From: Pseudomonadota bacterium
GTDB taxonomy: Bacteria > Desulfobacterota > JADFVX01
Reading direction: 5' to 3'
Length of the DNA stretch: 10,976 bases
NCBI GenBank assembly: GCA_015222755.1
Contig: JADFVX010000099.1
Coordinates: 1 to 10,976 of the forward strand
Position 1 is the first letter of the stretch, and the number at the start of each line of letters is the position of its first letter. Shown here in pieces: positions 1 through 7,227 of the stretch. The notes under the pieces were generated by a model, which worked only from the letters and a program-made list of their open reading frames with translations, was not told the origin of the DNA and did no database searches. The position numbers and the translations under genes were made by a program.

Positions 1-169
1 ATTCCTTGGTGAAATACCCCTCAATATTGGCATACGGGAATGTGGAGACGGCGGAACGCCCATTGTGGTTGCAGAGCCGGAAAGTCCGCTTGCAACGATC
101 TTCAGGGATATTGCAAAATCGCTTGCTGCAAAGGTAAGCATACAGGGTTTTAAAGAAACAAATATTTAA
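1..169 (+). CDS. mrp: Mrp/ApbC-family P-loop ATPase, C-terminal end (5' partial)
   Basis: The left edge cuts into a gene whose last 55 codons are visible, reading from base 2 to a TAA at 167–169. The visible protein starts FLGEIPLNIGIRECGDGG and continues with a PIVVAEPESP stretch and a final amphipathic helix. This is the characteristic C-terminal end of Mrp/NBP35/ApbC proteins, ATPases that carry and transfer iron–sulfur clusters in the cytoplasm. The Walker motifs and the CxxC cluster-binding site lie outside the window, so their integrity cannot be judged. The next gene, an Nfu-type Fe–S protein, follows after 21 bases, which agrees with a role in Fe–S cluster assembly. The family call is secure; the precise client proteins are unknown. 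Confidence 0.85.
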   Translation, partial: FLGEIPLNIGIRECGDGGTPIVVAEPESPLATIFRDIAKSLAAKVSIQGFKETNI

Positions 170-177
170 ACAAAAAT

Positions 178-184
178 AAAGGAG
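178..184 (+). promoter_or_regulatory. Ribosome binding site of the NifU-domain gene
   Basis: AAAGGAG lies 6 bases before the ATG at 191 and is a near-perfect Shine-Dalgarno sequence. It fixes the start of the following gene. Confidence 0.8.
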
Positions 185-190
185 TATCTT

Positions 191-427
191 ATGAGTATTA
201 GCGAAGAAAAAAAACAGGCCATTCTTGAGGCACTTGAATCTATCCGCCCCTACCTGCAAGCCGATGGTGGCGATGTAGAGTATGTAGGCTATGTTGACGA
301 TGTTGTCCAGGTGGAACTCAAAGGTGCATGCGGCACCTGCCCCAGCGCCATGATGACACTTCAGATGGGCGTGGAAAAGGCGATCCGTGAAAGGCTTCCT
401 GAGATAAAAGGCGTTGTGGCTGTATAA
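191..427 (+). CDS. NifU C-terminal-domain (Nfu-type) iron–sulfur scaffold/carrier protein
   Basis: This 78-residue cytoplasmic protein consists of a single NifU C-terminal domain. It has the conserved helix and DGGDVE segment (residues 25–30), followed by the GACGTCPSA loop, in which Cys47 and Cys50 form the CxxC that binds a bridging Fe–S cluster in dimers of this family. It ends in an EIKGVVAV strand typical of the family. The length matches stand-alone Nfu proteins. The start is fixed by a strong ribosome binding site 6 bases upstream. Its place directly after an Mrp-type ATPase fits cluster assembly and delivery to target enzymes. Both cysteines are intact and nothing suggests degeneration. 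The domain call is very sure; whether it acts as scaffold or as late carrier is inference. Confidence 0.93.
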   Translation: MSISEEKKQAILEALESIRPYLQADGGDVEYVGYVDDVVQVELKGACGTCPSAMMTLQMGVEKAIRERLPEIKGVVAV

Positions 428-460
428 GAATTTAAGTTATTTAAGTGCGGGAGATGCTGA

Positions 461-757
461 GTGGAAGATGATGAGAAGGAGATAAAACTCCAGATAGACC
501 TCGATGAAAACATAGCGCAGGGGGTTTACTCAAACTTTGCCGTTGTGAACCACTCCGATGCCGATTTTGTAATCGACTTTATATATCTGCAGCCTATGCA
601 GCCAAAGGCAAAGGTACGCTCCCGCATCATTACCACCCCTAAACACGCCAAGAAACTGCTGGCTGCGCTGACGGATAACATCAATAAATACGAAAAGGCC
701 TTCGGCCCCATCCCCCCTGACCCCGAAGAGGGAAGCAATCAGGACTTGATGCACTGA
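461..757 (+). CDS. DUF3467 family protein of unknown function
   Basis: This gene encodes a small acidic protein of 98 residues that starts with GTG. The sequence CGGGAG at 448–453 sits 7 bases before the GTG and supports that start. Recognisable family features are the early strand region around IKLQIDL (residues 8–14), the GVYSNFAVVNHS segment (residues 21–32), a hydrophobic strand FVIDFIYLQP, an arginine- and threonine-rich VRSRIITTP stretch, and an amphipathic helix HAKKLLAALTDNI followed by a GPIP turn. This is the usual architecture of DUF3467 proteins, which are about 100 residues long. There is no signal peptide and no membrane segment, so it is probably cytoplasmic. It lies 33 bases after the Nfu gene and 29 bases before mfd, and its stop codon lies inside a possible hairpin. 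The biochemical role of the family is not known to me. Confidence 0.85.
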   Translation: MEDDEKEIKLQIDLDENIAQGVYSNFAVVNHSDADFVIDFIYLQPMQPKAKVRSRIITTPKHAKKLLAALTDNINKYEKAFGPIPPDPEEGSNQDLMH

Positions 758-776
758 CAGGCCTGATTTCTTTTTC
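734..776 (+). terminator. Terminator- or attenuator-like hairpin between the DUF3467 gene and mfd
   Basis: AATCAGG at 737–743 is the exact reverse complement of CCTGATT at 762–768. The stem can be extended outward by three pairs across one mismatch. The right arm runs into the T-rich stretch TTTCTTTTTC. The loop is 18 bases and contains the stop codon of the upstream gene at 755–757. This has the layout of a Rho-independent terminator, but the stem is short and low in G/C and the loop is long, so it may act only as a partial terminator, as an RNA-stabilising end, or not at all. Confidence 0.35.
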
Positions 777-786
777 ATTTCCCTAA

Positions 787-3700
787 ATGCTTAAAACAAT
801 TTTTGATTCCATGGAAGACCACATCTCCCGAAAGGGCGATGTGGCGATCCAGGGCTTGAAGGGCTCCTACCTTCCCTTTCTTGCCTCCAGGTGGGTGTAT
901 GAGAAAAGGGGGCCCCTTCTGGTTGTTCTGCCCACCCTTAATGAGGCGGAAACCTTTCTTCAGGATCTACGTTTTTTTACAGGTCCACATAAAAAATGCC
1001 TGCTCTTTCCACAATGGGAGGTGCTCCCCTATGAAAACCTCTCTCCCCATCCAGACATAATCAGCACAAGGCTTTCCACTCTTTACTCGCTTATTTCTTC
1101 ACATGTCGATGTTGTCGTAGTACCTGTGCAAGCGCTGATGCAGAAGATCATACCAAAGGCCCTTCTGTCTGGTTCCCTTGATTACCTTATTGCCGGTGAA
1201 GAGACCGCTTTTGAGGCTTTTACATCCAGGCTCTCAGGGAGTGGTTATGCCCGCGTTGCACAGGTAGAGGAAAGGGCTGAGTTCAGTGTCCGTGGCGGGA
1301 TAGTCGATCTTTTCGGGGCGGGCATGGAGAGCCCTGTAAGGATAGAGTTCCTCGCTGATGAAGTGGAGTCCATACGCCACTTTGACCTGGAGACTCAGAG
1401 GTCGATAGATAGACAAATAGAGGATGTCATCATCCTGCCGGCAACAGAGGCCTTTATTGACCCGGCATCAAGGAAAGATATAGCTGGAAAGATCAGGGAC
1501 AGGGCAAAAGAGGTCGAAATCCCCCGTTCCCGTATTGCTGAGATAATACAAAAAATAGAAGAGGGAATAAGCTTTCAGGGGATGGAGTTTTTCTGCCCTG
1601 ACTTCTATGCCGAGCTGTCATCCCTGACAGATTATATTGGAGATAATTTTACAGTTATAAAGGTGGATGGCGAGGAACTTTCGGCACGGGCCAGGGACTT
1701 TGAAGAACTATATGCCGAAGGATACGGGCACAGCATAGAGCACCAGTGGCCCTTCCCTCCCCCGAACTCAATGTATCTTACAGCAGGCCAGCTTATGGAC
1801 GATCTGTCAAAGAGACCTGTAATTTCAGCAGGCGGACTCCATCTGGGGAAGAGCGAGGCGCTCCGTCTTGACATTGAAAACAACTTTGAGCTTAAATCTA
1901 TGATCTCCTGGAAGGGAAAGGCTGACAATCCCCTTGCACCCCTTGCCAGACAGCTGGATGAGTGGCGGGATGAGGGGCTTAAGATTTTTTTCTCGGCCCA
2001 TACTATCGGCCAGGGCGAGCGGCTGGCAGAACTGTTAAGACATTACGGGCTGAATCTTAAGCTGAGGGATTCTTCGCCTGAAATGTCAGCTTCCGCTGGT
2101 GACCTGCTTCTTTATGTGGGCGAGCTTTCCGCCGGGTTCAGGGACAGGGCAAACAGGCTTGTACTGATAGCAGAAGAAGAGATATTTGGTGAGAGGCACA
2201 GGCACAGGGGGCCGCTCAAAAAAGGTTCCGGCCTTAACCTGAGCACATTCAATCAGCTTAAAATCGATGATTATGTGGTACATCTCGATCATGGTATAGG
2301 TCTTTACCGGGGGCTTAAAAAGGTGGAGGCCGGTGGTCAGGCCGGTGATTATCTGGAACTGGAGTATTTTGCTGGAGACAAGGTATTCGTGCCTGTGGAC
2401 CGGCTTGGTCTTGTGCAGCGCTATGCCGGTGGAGACAACTCTTCTGCCAGGCTTGACCGCCTCGGTGGCAATTCCTGGGAAAAGGCGAAGAAGAAGGTCA
2501 AAAAGGCCGTCTGTGATATAGCGAAGGAACTTATGGAGATTCAGGCTGCCCGGCAGGTGATGGAAGGCTTTGCATACTCAAAGGCAGATGAGGTCTATGG
2601 GGAGTTTGAGGCATCCTTTGAGTATGAGGAAACGATGGACCAGAAAAGTGCTATCGATGACGTATTAAGTGACATGGAGAGCAAGAGACCGCTCGACCGG
2701 CTCGTATGCGGTGATGTGGGTTATGGCAAGACAGAAGTGGCCGTAAGGGCCGCTTTTAAGGCTGCCATGGACGGCAGGCAGACGGCGGTACTTGTGCCTA
2801 CAACCATACTTGCCCATCAGCACCAGCAGACCTTTACGGACCGCTTCAAGGGTTATCCCATTGTGGTTGAGCGCCTTACACGCTTTTGTGGCGGCAAAAG
2901 GCAGGAGGAGGTTATAGAAAGACTGAAGGACGGGAAAGTAGATGTCGTAGTTGGAACACACAGGCTGCTGCAAAAAGATGTCGACTTTAACAACCTCGGC
3001 CTTGTGGTAATAGATGAGGAGCAGCGCTTTGGTGTGAGCCATAAGGAAAAGCTGAAAAAAATGAGGAAGACCGTCGACGTGCTCACCCTTACGGCAACAC
3101 CGATCCCTAGAACACTCAATATGGCCATGGCGGGGATACGGGATCTGAGTATTATAAGCAGCCCTCCGGAAGGCAGACTTGCCATACGTACCCAGCTTGC
3201 CAAATTTGATGAAGAAACGGTCCGTGATGCCGTACTTAGGGAGCTCCGGCGTGGAGGGCAGGTCTTTTTCGTCCATAACAGGGTACAAGATATTGAAAAT
3301 ATTGCAATAAGGGTCCGGGCAATCGTCCCGGAGGCCAAGGTTGCAATAGGGCATGGACAGATGGGGGAGAAGGCCCTTGAAGAGGTAATGCTCGATTTTT
3401 ATGAAGGCAGAAGCAACCTGCTTGTCTGTACAACTATCATCGAGTCGGGACTGGACATCCCTGCCGCCAATACTATTATAATAAACAATGCCCAGAACTT
3501 CGGTCTCGGCCAGCTCTACCAGCTAAGGGGGCGTGTGGGACGCTCAAAGCACAGAGCCTATGCATACCTCATGATACCGGGAGAGGCCGTTTTAACAAAG
3601 GACGCCAGGAAGCGCCTGCAGGCCATCCAGGAAATGACAGAGCTGAGTTCAGGCTTCCAGCTTGCCTCTTACGACCTGGAGATAAGAGGCGCCGGAAACC

Positions 3701-4260
3701 TCCTGGGAGCAGAGCAGTCGGGCAACATAGAGGCTGTCGGATTTGACCTTTTTACCGATCTTCTGGAGCAGGAAGTGGCGGCACTAAAGGGCGAAAGAAG
3801 GAGAGATGCCATCGATCCCGAGATCACCTTCCCCTTCCAGGCATTTATTCCAGAGGACTATGTGCTTGATACAGCGCAGCGTCTTAATCTCTACAAGCGC
3901 CTCTCTGCACTTGGTGATGAAGATATGCTTTCTGAAATGCGTCCCGAGCTTCTGGATCGCTTCGGACCCATACCTCAGCCGGCTGTCAACTTTCTTGCCC
4001 TCATATCTCTAAAGATACTTTTAAGAAATGGACGAATAAAGGAGGCGACAGTGTCTAAAAAGTCGCTAAGCCTTCTGGTAGACAGTGAGTCCAGGGTAGA
4101 TGTAGCGAAGGTTCTTGCTCTCGTTACAGAAAACCCGAAAAAATATACAGTTTCACCCGATATGCGCTTTAAGCTCATCTTTGATTCCCCTAACTGGCTG
4201 AAAGGACTTGAGGAGGGGAAAAAAATATTGAAAGGGCTCATTGAATGTGGTAGTTTTTAG
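787..4260 (+). CDS. mfd: Transcription-repair coupling factor Mfd
   Basis: Mfd is the ATP-driven translocase that removes RNA polymerase stalled at DNA damage and recruits UvrA. The 1157 residues match the family (about 1150). Residues 1–235 form the UvrB-homology module, with the family motif VRGGIVDLF at 168–176. The RNA-polymerase-interacting (CarD-like) domain covers about 485–545, with VVHLDHGIG and VPVDRLGL. The RecG-like helicase domains run from about 610 to 930: Walker A GDVGYGKT (642–649), DEEQ box (743–746), TATPIPRT (769–776) and the motif VI region QLRGRVGR (912–919). The translocation (TRG) segment LEIRGAGNLLG follows at 964–974, and the C-terminal D7 domain occupies roughly 1010–1110. 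All helicase motifs are intact. The ATG at 787 gives the expected N-terminus but has no visible Shine-Dalgarno sequence, so the exact start is slightly uncertain; ATG at 811 is an alternative. Confidence 0.97.
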   Translation: MLKTIFDSMEDHISRKGDVAIQGLKGSYLPFLASRWVYEKRGPLLVVLPTLNEAETFLQDLRFFTGPHKKCLLFPQWEVLPYENLSPHPDIISTRLSTLYSLISSHVDVVVVPVQALMQKIIPKALLSGSLDYLIAGEETAFEAFTSRLSGSGYARVAQVEERAEFSVRGGIVDLFGAGMESPVRIEFLADEVESIRHFDLETQRSIDRQIEDVIILPATEAFIDPASRKDIAGKIRDRAKEVEIPRSRIAEIIQKIEEGISFQGMEFFCPDFYAELSSLTDYIGDNFTVIKVDGEELSARARDFEELYAEGYGHSIEHQWPFPPPNSMYLTAGQLMDDLSKRPVISAGGLHLGKSEALRLDIENNFELKSMISWKGKADNPLAPLARQLDEWRDEGLKIFFSAHTIGQGERLAELLRHYGLNLKLRDSSPEMSASAGDLLLYVGELSAGFRDRANRLVLIAEEEIFGERHRHRGPLKKGSGLNLSTFNQLKIDDYVVHLDHGIGLYRGLKKVEAGGQAGDYLELEYFAGDKVFVPVDRLGLVQRYAGGDNSSARLDRLGGNSWEKAKKKVKKAVCDIAKELMEIQAARQVMEGFAYSKADEVYGEFEASFEYEETMDQKSAIDDVLSDMESKRPLDRLVCGDVGYGKTEVAVRAAFKAAMDGRQTAVLVPTTILAHQHQQTFTDRFKGYPIVVERLTRFCGGKRQEEVIERLKDGKVDVVVGTHRLLQKDVDFNNLGLVVIDEEQRFGVSHKEKLKKMRKTVDVLTLTATPIPRTLNMAMAGIRDLSIISSPPEGRLAIRTQLAKFDEETVRDAVLRELRRGGQVFFVHNRVQDIENIAIRVRAIVPEAKVAIGHGQMGEKALEEVMLDFYEGRSNLLVCTTIIESGLDIPAANTIIINNAQNFGLGQLYQLRGRVGRSKHRAYAYLMIPGEAVLTKDARKRLQAIQEMTELSSGFQLASYDLEIRGAGNLLGAEQSGNIEAVGFDLFTDLLEQEVAALKGERRRDAIDPEITFPFQAFIPEDYVLDTAQRLNLYKRLSALGDEDMLSEMRPELLDRFGPIPQPAVNFLALISLKILLRNGRIKEATVSKKSLSLLVDSESRVDVAKVLALVTENPKKYTVSPDMRFKLIFDSPNWLKGLEEGKKILKGLIECGSF

Positions 4261-4272
4261 CGCTATTTTTAT

Positions 4273-4279
4273 AAAGGAG
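4273..4279 (+). promoter_or_regulatory. Ribosome binding site of the parvulin lipoprotein gene
   Basis: AAAGGAG is placed 4 bases before the ATG at 4284, within the 23-base gap after mfd. It confirms this start and gives the lipoprotein signal peptide its expected N-terminus. Confidence 0.75.
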
Positions 4280-4283
4280 TCTT

Positions 4284-5234
4284 ATGTTTTTTAAACTTGC
4301 CGGACCATTATGTTTATTATCGCTTCTTCTTTTTGCCTGTAGTAAAAAGGTAGAGGAGAAAAAGGAGATGCTTGTCTCTGTTGGCGGCGATAAAGTTTCT
4401 GTTGAAGAATTTCAAAAGTCCTACGCATCGGCCAGCCGCGAGACGGCCCGCTTTCCCGCAAACCGCGAGACGGCCCTTAAGCTGAAAGCTGCTTTTTTGA
4501 ATCAGCTTATTGAAGAAATGCTTATACTTCACGAAGCTGAGAGACTTGGGCTTTTTGTTGGGAAAGAAGAGGTGGATGCTGCTATTGCAGATGTCAAGAA
4601 AGATTATGCCGATGAAAAGACCTTTGCGCAAATGCTTATAAACGAGTACATAAATTTCGACAGATGGCGGGAGAAGGTTAAAAAAAGGCTGCTTATAGAA
4701 AAGGTAATATTACATTCAGTCTCTTCACAGATCAATATAACTGATGAAGACATCCAGTCTTACTACGATAAAAACATAGAGGAGTTCAGGGGTGATGAGC
4801 AGGTGAGAGCCCGGCAGATACTGGTAAAGGAAGAGGTTGATGCTCTTGAGGCCAGGGACAGAATATTATCCGGTGAAGATTTTGCCGCAGTTGCCAGGGA
4901 GGTCTCCATGAGCCCTGATAAGCGTGAAGGAGGAGACCTTGGTTATTTCAGTAGGGGTGTTATGCCTCCGGAATTTGATGCTGTTGTGTTTGAGCTTGAA
5001 AAAGGACTTTTAAGCGATGTTATAAGCAGCCCATACGGCTATCACCTTTTCCTTGTTGAAGACCACGACGATGCCAGAGACTATTCACTGGAAGAAATGA
5101 AAGGCAAAATCGAAGAACACCTTCGTAGAGACTGGGAAGAGTACCTTTATGCAAAGTGGATGGAAGGGCTTAAAAAGGATACGAAGATTGATGTAAATGA
5201 AGAAGCATTGAAAAGGAGCATAGCCGTAAGGTGA
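4284..5234 (+). CDS. Periplasmic peptidyl-prolyl isomerase lipoprotein (SurA/PrsA-like, parvulin type)
   Basis: The 316-residue product begins with a lipoprotein signal peptide: Lys4, a hydrophobic core and the lipobox LFAC with Cys19 as the likely lipidated residue. A SurA-type N-terminal helical chaperone domain follows (about 30–165; note VGGDKVSVEEF and FLNQLIEEMLIL). A parvulin domain covers about 173–270, with GGDLGYF at 216–222 and the GYH motif with His254. The usual first parvulin histidine (ARHIL) is replaced by glutamine here (ARQIL, Gln178), so isomerase activity may be weak and the protein may act mainly as a membrane-anchored chaperone for exported or outer-membrane proteins. 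The gene overlaps the next one, also a parvulin, by 4 bases, so the two probably work together. The family and lipoprotein calls are firm; individual clients and the inner- or outer-membrane location are not known. Confidence 0.88.
   Translation: MFFKLAGPLCLLSLLLFACSKKVEEKKEMLVSVGGDKVSVEEFQKSYASASRETARFPANRETALKLKAAFLNQLIEEMLILHEAERLGLFVGKEEVDAAIADVKKDYADEKTFAQMLINEYINFDRWREKVKKRLLIEKVILHSVSSQINITDEDIQSYYDKNIEEFRGDEQVRARQILVKEEVDALEARDRILSGEDFAAVAREVSMSPDKREGGDLGYFSRGVMPPEFDAVVFELEKGLLSDVISSPYGYHLFLVEDHDDARDYSLEEMKGKIEEHLRRDWEEYLYAKWMEGLKKDTKIDVNEEALKRSIAVR
4436..4476 (+). repeat. 14-base in-frame direct repeat inside the parvulin lipoprotein gene
   Basis: CCGCGAGACGGCCC occurs at 4436–4449 and again at 4463–4476, with a period of 27 bases, or nine codons. 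It encodes two copies of RETA within the N-terminal chaperone domain. The phase and period suggest a small local duplication that keeps the frame, or chance codon reuse. Confidence 0.6.
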
Positions 5235-6205
5235 AGAAAACACATGTTTGTGCAATATCTTTAGCCCTGACCCTGTTTTGCCTTCCCACGCTAAAGGCGG
5301 TGGCAGAGATAGTAGACAGGGTTGTCGCATCTGCAGGCAATGAGCTTGTAACCCTCTATGATGTTGAAAGGGAGGGCAAGGCCCTTTTTGAACAGGTGGC
5401 CGCTTCTTCCGCCCCGGAGGAACTTGAGTCAAGGCTTTATGAAGCAAGGAAAAATGTCGTAGAGCGCCTCCTTGAAAAAATACTTCTCCTGAGGGAGGGG
5501 AAACGAATGGGCATTGAAATCTCTGAAAGCGACATAGACAATACAATTGAAAATATAAAAAGGGAAAACAAGATAGATCAGAACACTCTGGTGCAGGCAC
5601 TTGCGCAGGAGGGCCTTACCTTTGAAGCCTACAGGGCAGAGGTTCGTGAACAGGCCATTAGAAGCAAGGTGATCGACAGGAAGGTAAGGAACAGCATCAG
5701 GATAAGAGACGAAGATATCGAGATATATTACCAGAGAAATGCCGCCCAGTTTAAGGTTGATGAAGAGATAAAGGCAAGGCATATACTTTTTCTAGTGCCC
5801 GCCGGAGCCAAGAGGCAAAAAATCGAAGAAGTCCGTAAAAGGGCACTGGAGGTGCTGGACAAGGCGAAAGATGGTAAGGACTTCCATACTTTGGCAAAGA
5901 TATATTCCGAGGGGCCTTCCGGGTCAAGCGGCGGAGACCTCGGTTTTTTCAAAAGAGATGTAATGGTAAAAGAGTTTTCAGACGCCGCCTTTGCCCTTGA
6001 GCGGGGAGAGATAAGCGGTATAGTCAGGAGTTCCTTTGGCTACCACATAATCAAGCTGGAGGAGCGCCGTGGCGGCACACTGGTGCCTCTTGAAGATGCC
6101 AGAGATAAAATAAGTGACATCCTGTATCCAAAAGAGGTCGAAAAGGGCATCAAGGCCTTTATAAGGGAGCTTAAAGACAGCGAGGATGTAGAGGTCAGGA
6201 TCTGA
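5231..6205 (+). CDS. surA: SurA-like periplasmic chaperone / parvulin peptidyl-prolyl isomerase
   Basis: This 324-residue protein has a cleavable signal peptide (MKK, hydrophobic core, probable cut after AVA at residue 25), so it should be soluble in the periplasm. Mature residues 26–165 form a SurA N-terminal chaperone domain, opening with IVDRVVASAGNELVT. A single parvulin domain at about 180–278 contains ARHILFL with His184, GGDLGFF at 234–240 and GYHIIKL with His272, so both conserved histidines are present. E. coli SurA is longer (428 residues) and carries two parvulin domains; this protein has one, as in many SurA homologues outside the gammaproteobacteria. It starts with GTG, and the GTGA overlap with the upstream lipoprotein gene implies translational coupling; GGAG lies 12 bases upstream. 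Its likely role is folding outer-membrane proteins. The symbol reflects family membership rather than proven equivalence. Confidence 0.88.
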   Translation: MKKTHVCAISLALTLFCLPTLKAVAEIVDRVVASAGNELVTLYDVEREGKALFEQVAASSAPEELESRLYEARKNVVERLLEKILLLREGKRMGIEISESDIDNTIENIKRENKIDQNTLVQALAQEGLTFEAYRAEVREQAIRSKVIDRKVRNSIRIRDEDIEIYYQRNAAQFKVDEEIKARHILFLVPAGAKRQKIEEVRKRALEVLDKAKDGKDFHTLAKIYSEGPSGSSGGDLGFFKRDVMVKEFSDAAFALERGEISGIVRSSFGYHIIKLEERRGGTLVPLEDARDKISDILYPKEVEKGIKAFIRELKDSEDVEVRI

Positions 6206-7227
6206 TGAAGCAAGGCCTTCCTGTTATAGCTATCTCCATGGGCGACCCAGCTGGTGTAGGCCCTGAAATCATACTTAAGGCCCTTAAGGACAGCAGGGTC
6301 TCGACTAAATGCAGTCCTGTTATCCTTGGGGATTACGGTATATTGAAGGAAACTTCGGCAAGACTGGGGCTTGACTGCCCCCTTGTTTCCATAGATACCC
6401 TGGCGCAGCTGACGGAGGGCAATGAAATTCCCGTCCTTTCTCTTTCAGCCATAGAGGGACTGAAGACCGGAGAGGTATCGGCTGACGCAGGCCGGGCTGC
6501 GGGCATCTACATAAGTACAGGGGCAGAGCTTGCACTAAAGGGAGCTATTGACGCGCTGGTAACGGCACCGATAAACAAAGAGTCTTTCAACATGGGAGGC
6601 TTTGACTATCCGGGACATACAGAGTTTCTGGCAAAGCTGACAAAGACTAAAGACTATGCAATGATGCTCATGGGGGAGCGGCTCAGGGTTGTTCTTCTGA
6701 CTATCCATTGTCCCCTTATGTCTGTCGCAGAGCGGTTATCTGTGGAAGATACGCTTAGAATCATAAGATTGACCGACCGCTCTCTCAGGAACGACTTCGG
6801 ACTGCAAAGCCCCCGAATAGCTCTTGCATCGCTCAATCCTCACGCCGGTGAAGGAGGTCTATTCGGGCAGGAAGAGGCAGAGTTGCTTCTGCCTGCCGCA
6901 CAGCAGGCCAGAGAAAAGGGCGTAGATATTACTGACCCTCTGCCGGCAGATACACTTTTTTACAAGGCCCTGCGCGGGGATTATGATGCGGTAGTCTGTC
7001 CCTATCACGACCAGGCCTTGATACCCTTAAAGATGATCCACTTTGAAGATGGCGTCAATATCACTCTCGGCCTGCCTATTATAAGGACTTCGCCCGATCA
7101 TGGGACGGCATTTGATATTGCAGGCAGGGGGATTGCCAGCCCCGAGAGCCTTATTTCAGCCATATTGACGGCTGTTGATATGCTAAAGGCGAGAAAATGC
7201 CGGAATAAAGGAGTTGCAGATGGCTGA
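6205..7227 (+). CDS. pdxA: 4-hydroxythreonine-4-phosphate dehydrogenase PdxA
   Basis: PdxA oxidises 4-phosphohydroxy-L-threonine with NAD in the DXP-dependent pathway to pyridoxal 5'-phosphate in the cytoplasm. The 340-residue length is typical. The N-terminal MGDPAGVGPEI motif, the TAPINKE segment and PGHTEFLA with His138 are all present. The three metal-binding histidines can be placed at His168 (TIHCPL), His213 (NPHAGEGG) and His268 (CPYHDQALIP), corresponding to His166, His211 and His266 of the E. coli enzyme. The C-terminal RTSPDHGTAFDIAG motif is intact. The ATG overlaps the TGA of the surA-like gene by one base (TGATG), and AGGA lies 4 bases upstream, so translation is probably coupled. 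The product has no evident link with protein folding; I recall the same neighbourhood in Geobacter-type genomes, which suggests the linkage is old. Confidence 0.95.
   Translation: MKQGLPVIAISMGDPAGVGPEIILKALKDSRVSTKCSPVILGDYGILKETSARLGLDCPLVSIDTLAQLTEGNEIPVLSLSAIEGLKTGEVSADAGRAAGIYISTGAELALKGAIDALVTAPINKESFNMGGFDYPGHTEFLAKLTKTKDYAMMLMGERLRVVLLTIHCPLMSVAERLSVEDTLRIIRLTDRSLRNDFGLQSPRIALASLNPHAGEGGLFGQEEAELLLPAAQQAREKGVDITDPLPADTLFYKALRGDYDAVVCPYHDQALIPLKMIHFEDGVNITLGLPIIRTSPDHGTAFDIAGRGIASPESLISAILTAVDMLKARKCRNKGVADG
7207..7213 (+). promoter_or_regulatory. Ribosome binding site that sets the phosphohexomutase start
   Basis: AAAGGAG ends 6 bases before the ATG at 7220. An in-frame TTG at 7214 directly touches this site and cannot be served by it, so translation should begin at 7220. 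The site lies inside the last codons of pdxA. Confidence 0.8.

Noticed and set aside
111..160. TTGCAA as a -35 element of a promoter for the Nfu gene
   Set aside because: No acceptable -10 hexamer at 16–18 bases spacing, and the gene is close enough to mrp to be co-transcribed.
2665..3354. A 229-codon open frame on the - strand opposite the mfd helicase region, with smaller ones beside it
   Set aside because: It lies wholly opposite an intact, motif-rich mfd gene, shows no recognisable domain, and fits a shadow of the opposite strand's codon bias.
4258..4265. TAGCGCTA palindrome at the end of mfd as an operator or terminator
   Set aside because: Only 8 bases, with no loop for a hairpin and flanking T runs that do not pair; chance is sufficient.
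5085..5600. A 171-codon open frame on the - strand across the junction of the two parvulin genes
   Set aside because: Cysteine-, proline- and phenylalanine-rich shadow translation opposite two well-supported genes.
7214..7219. TTG at 7214 as the start of the phosphohexomutase
   Set aside because: It abuts the AAAGGAG site, leaving no spacer; the ATG at 7220 has the normal 6-base spacing.
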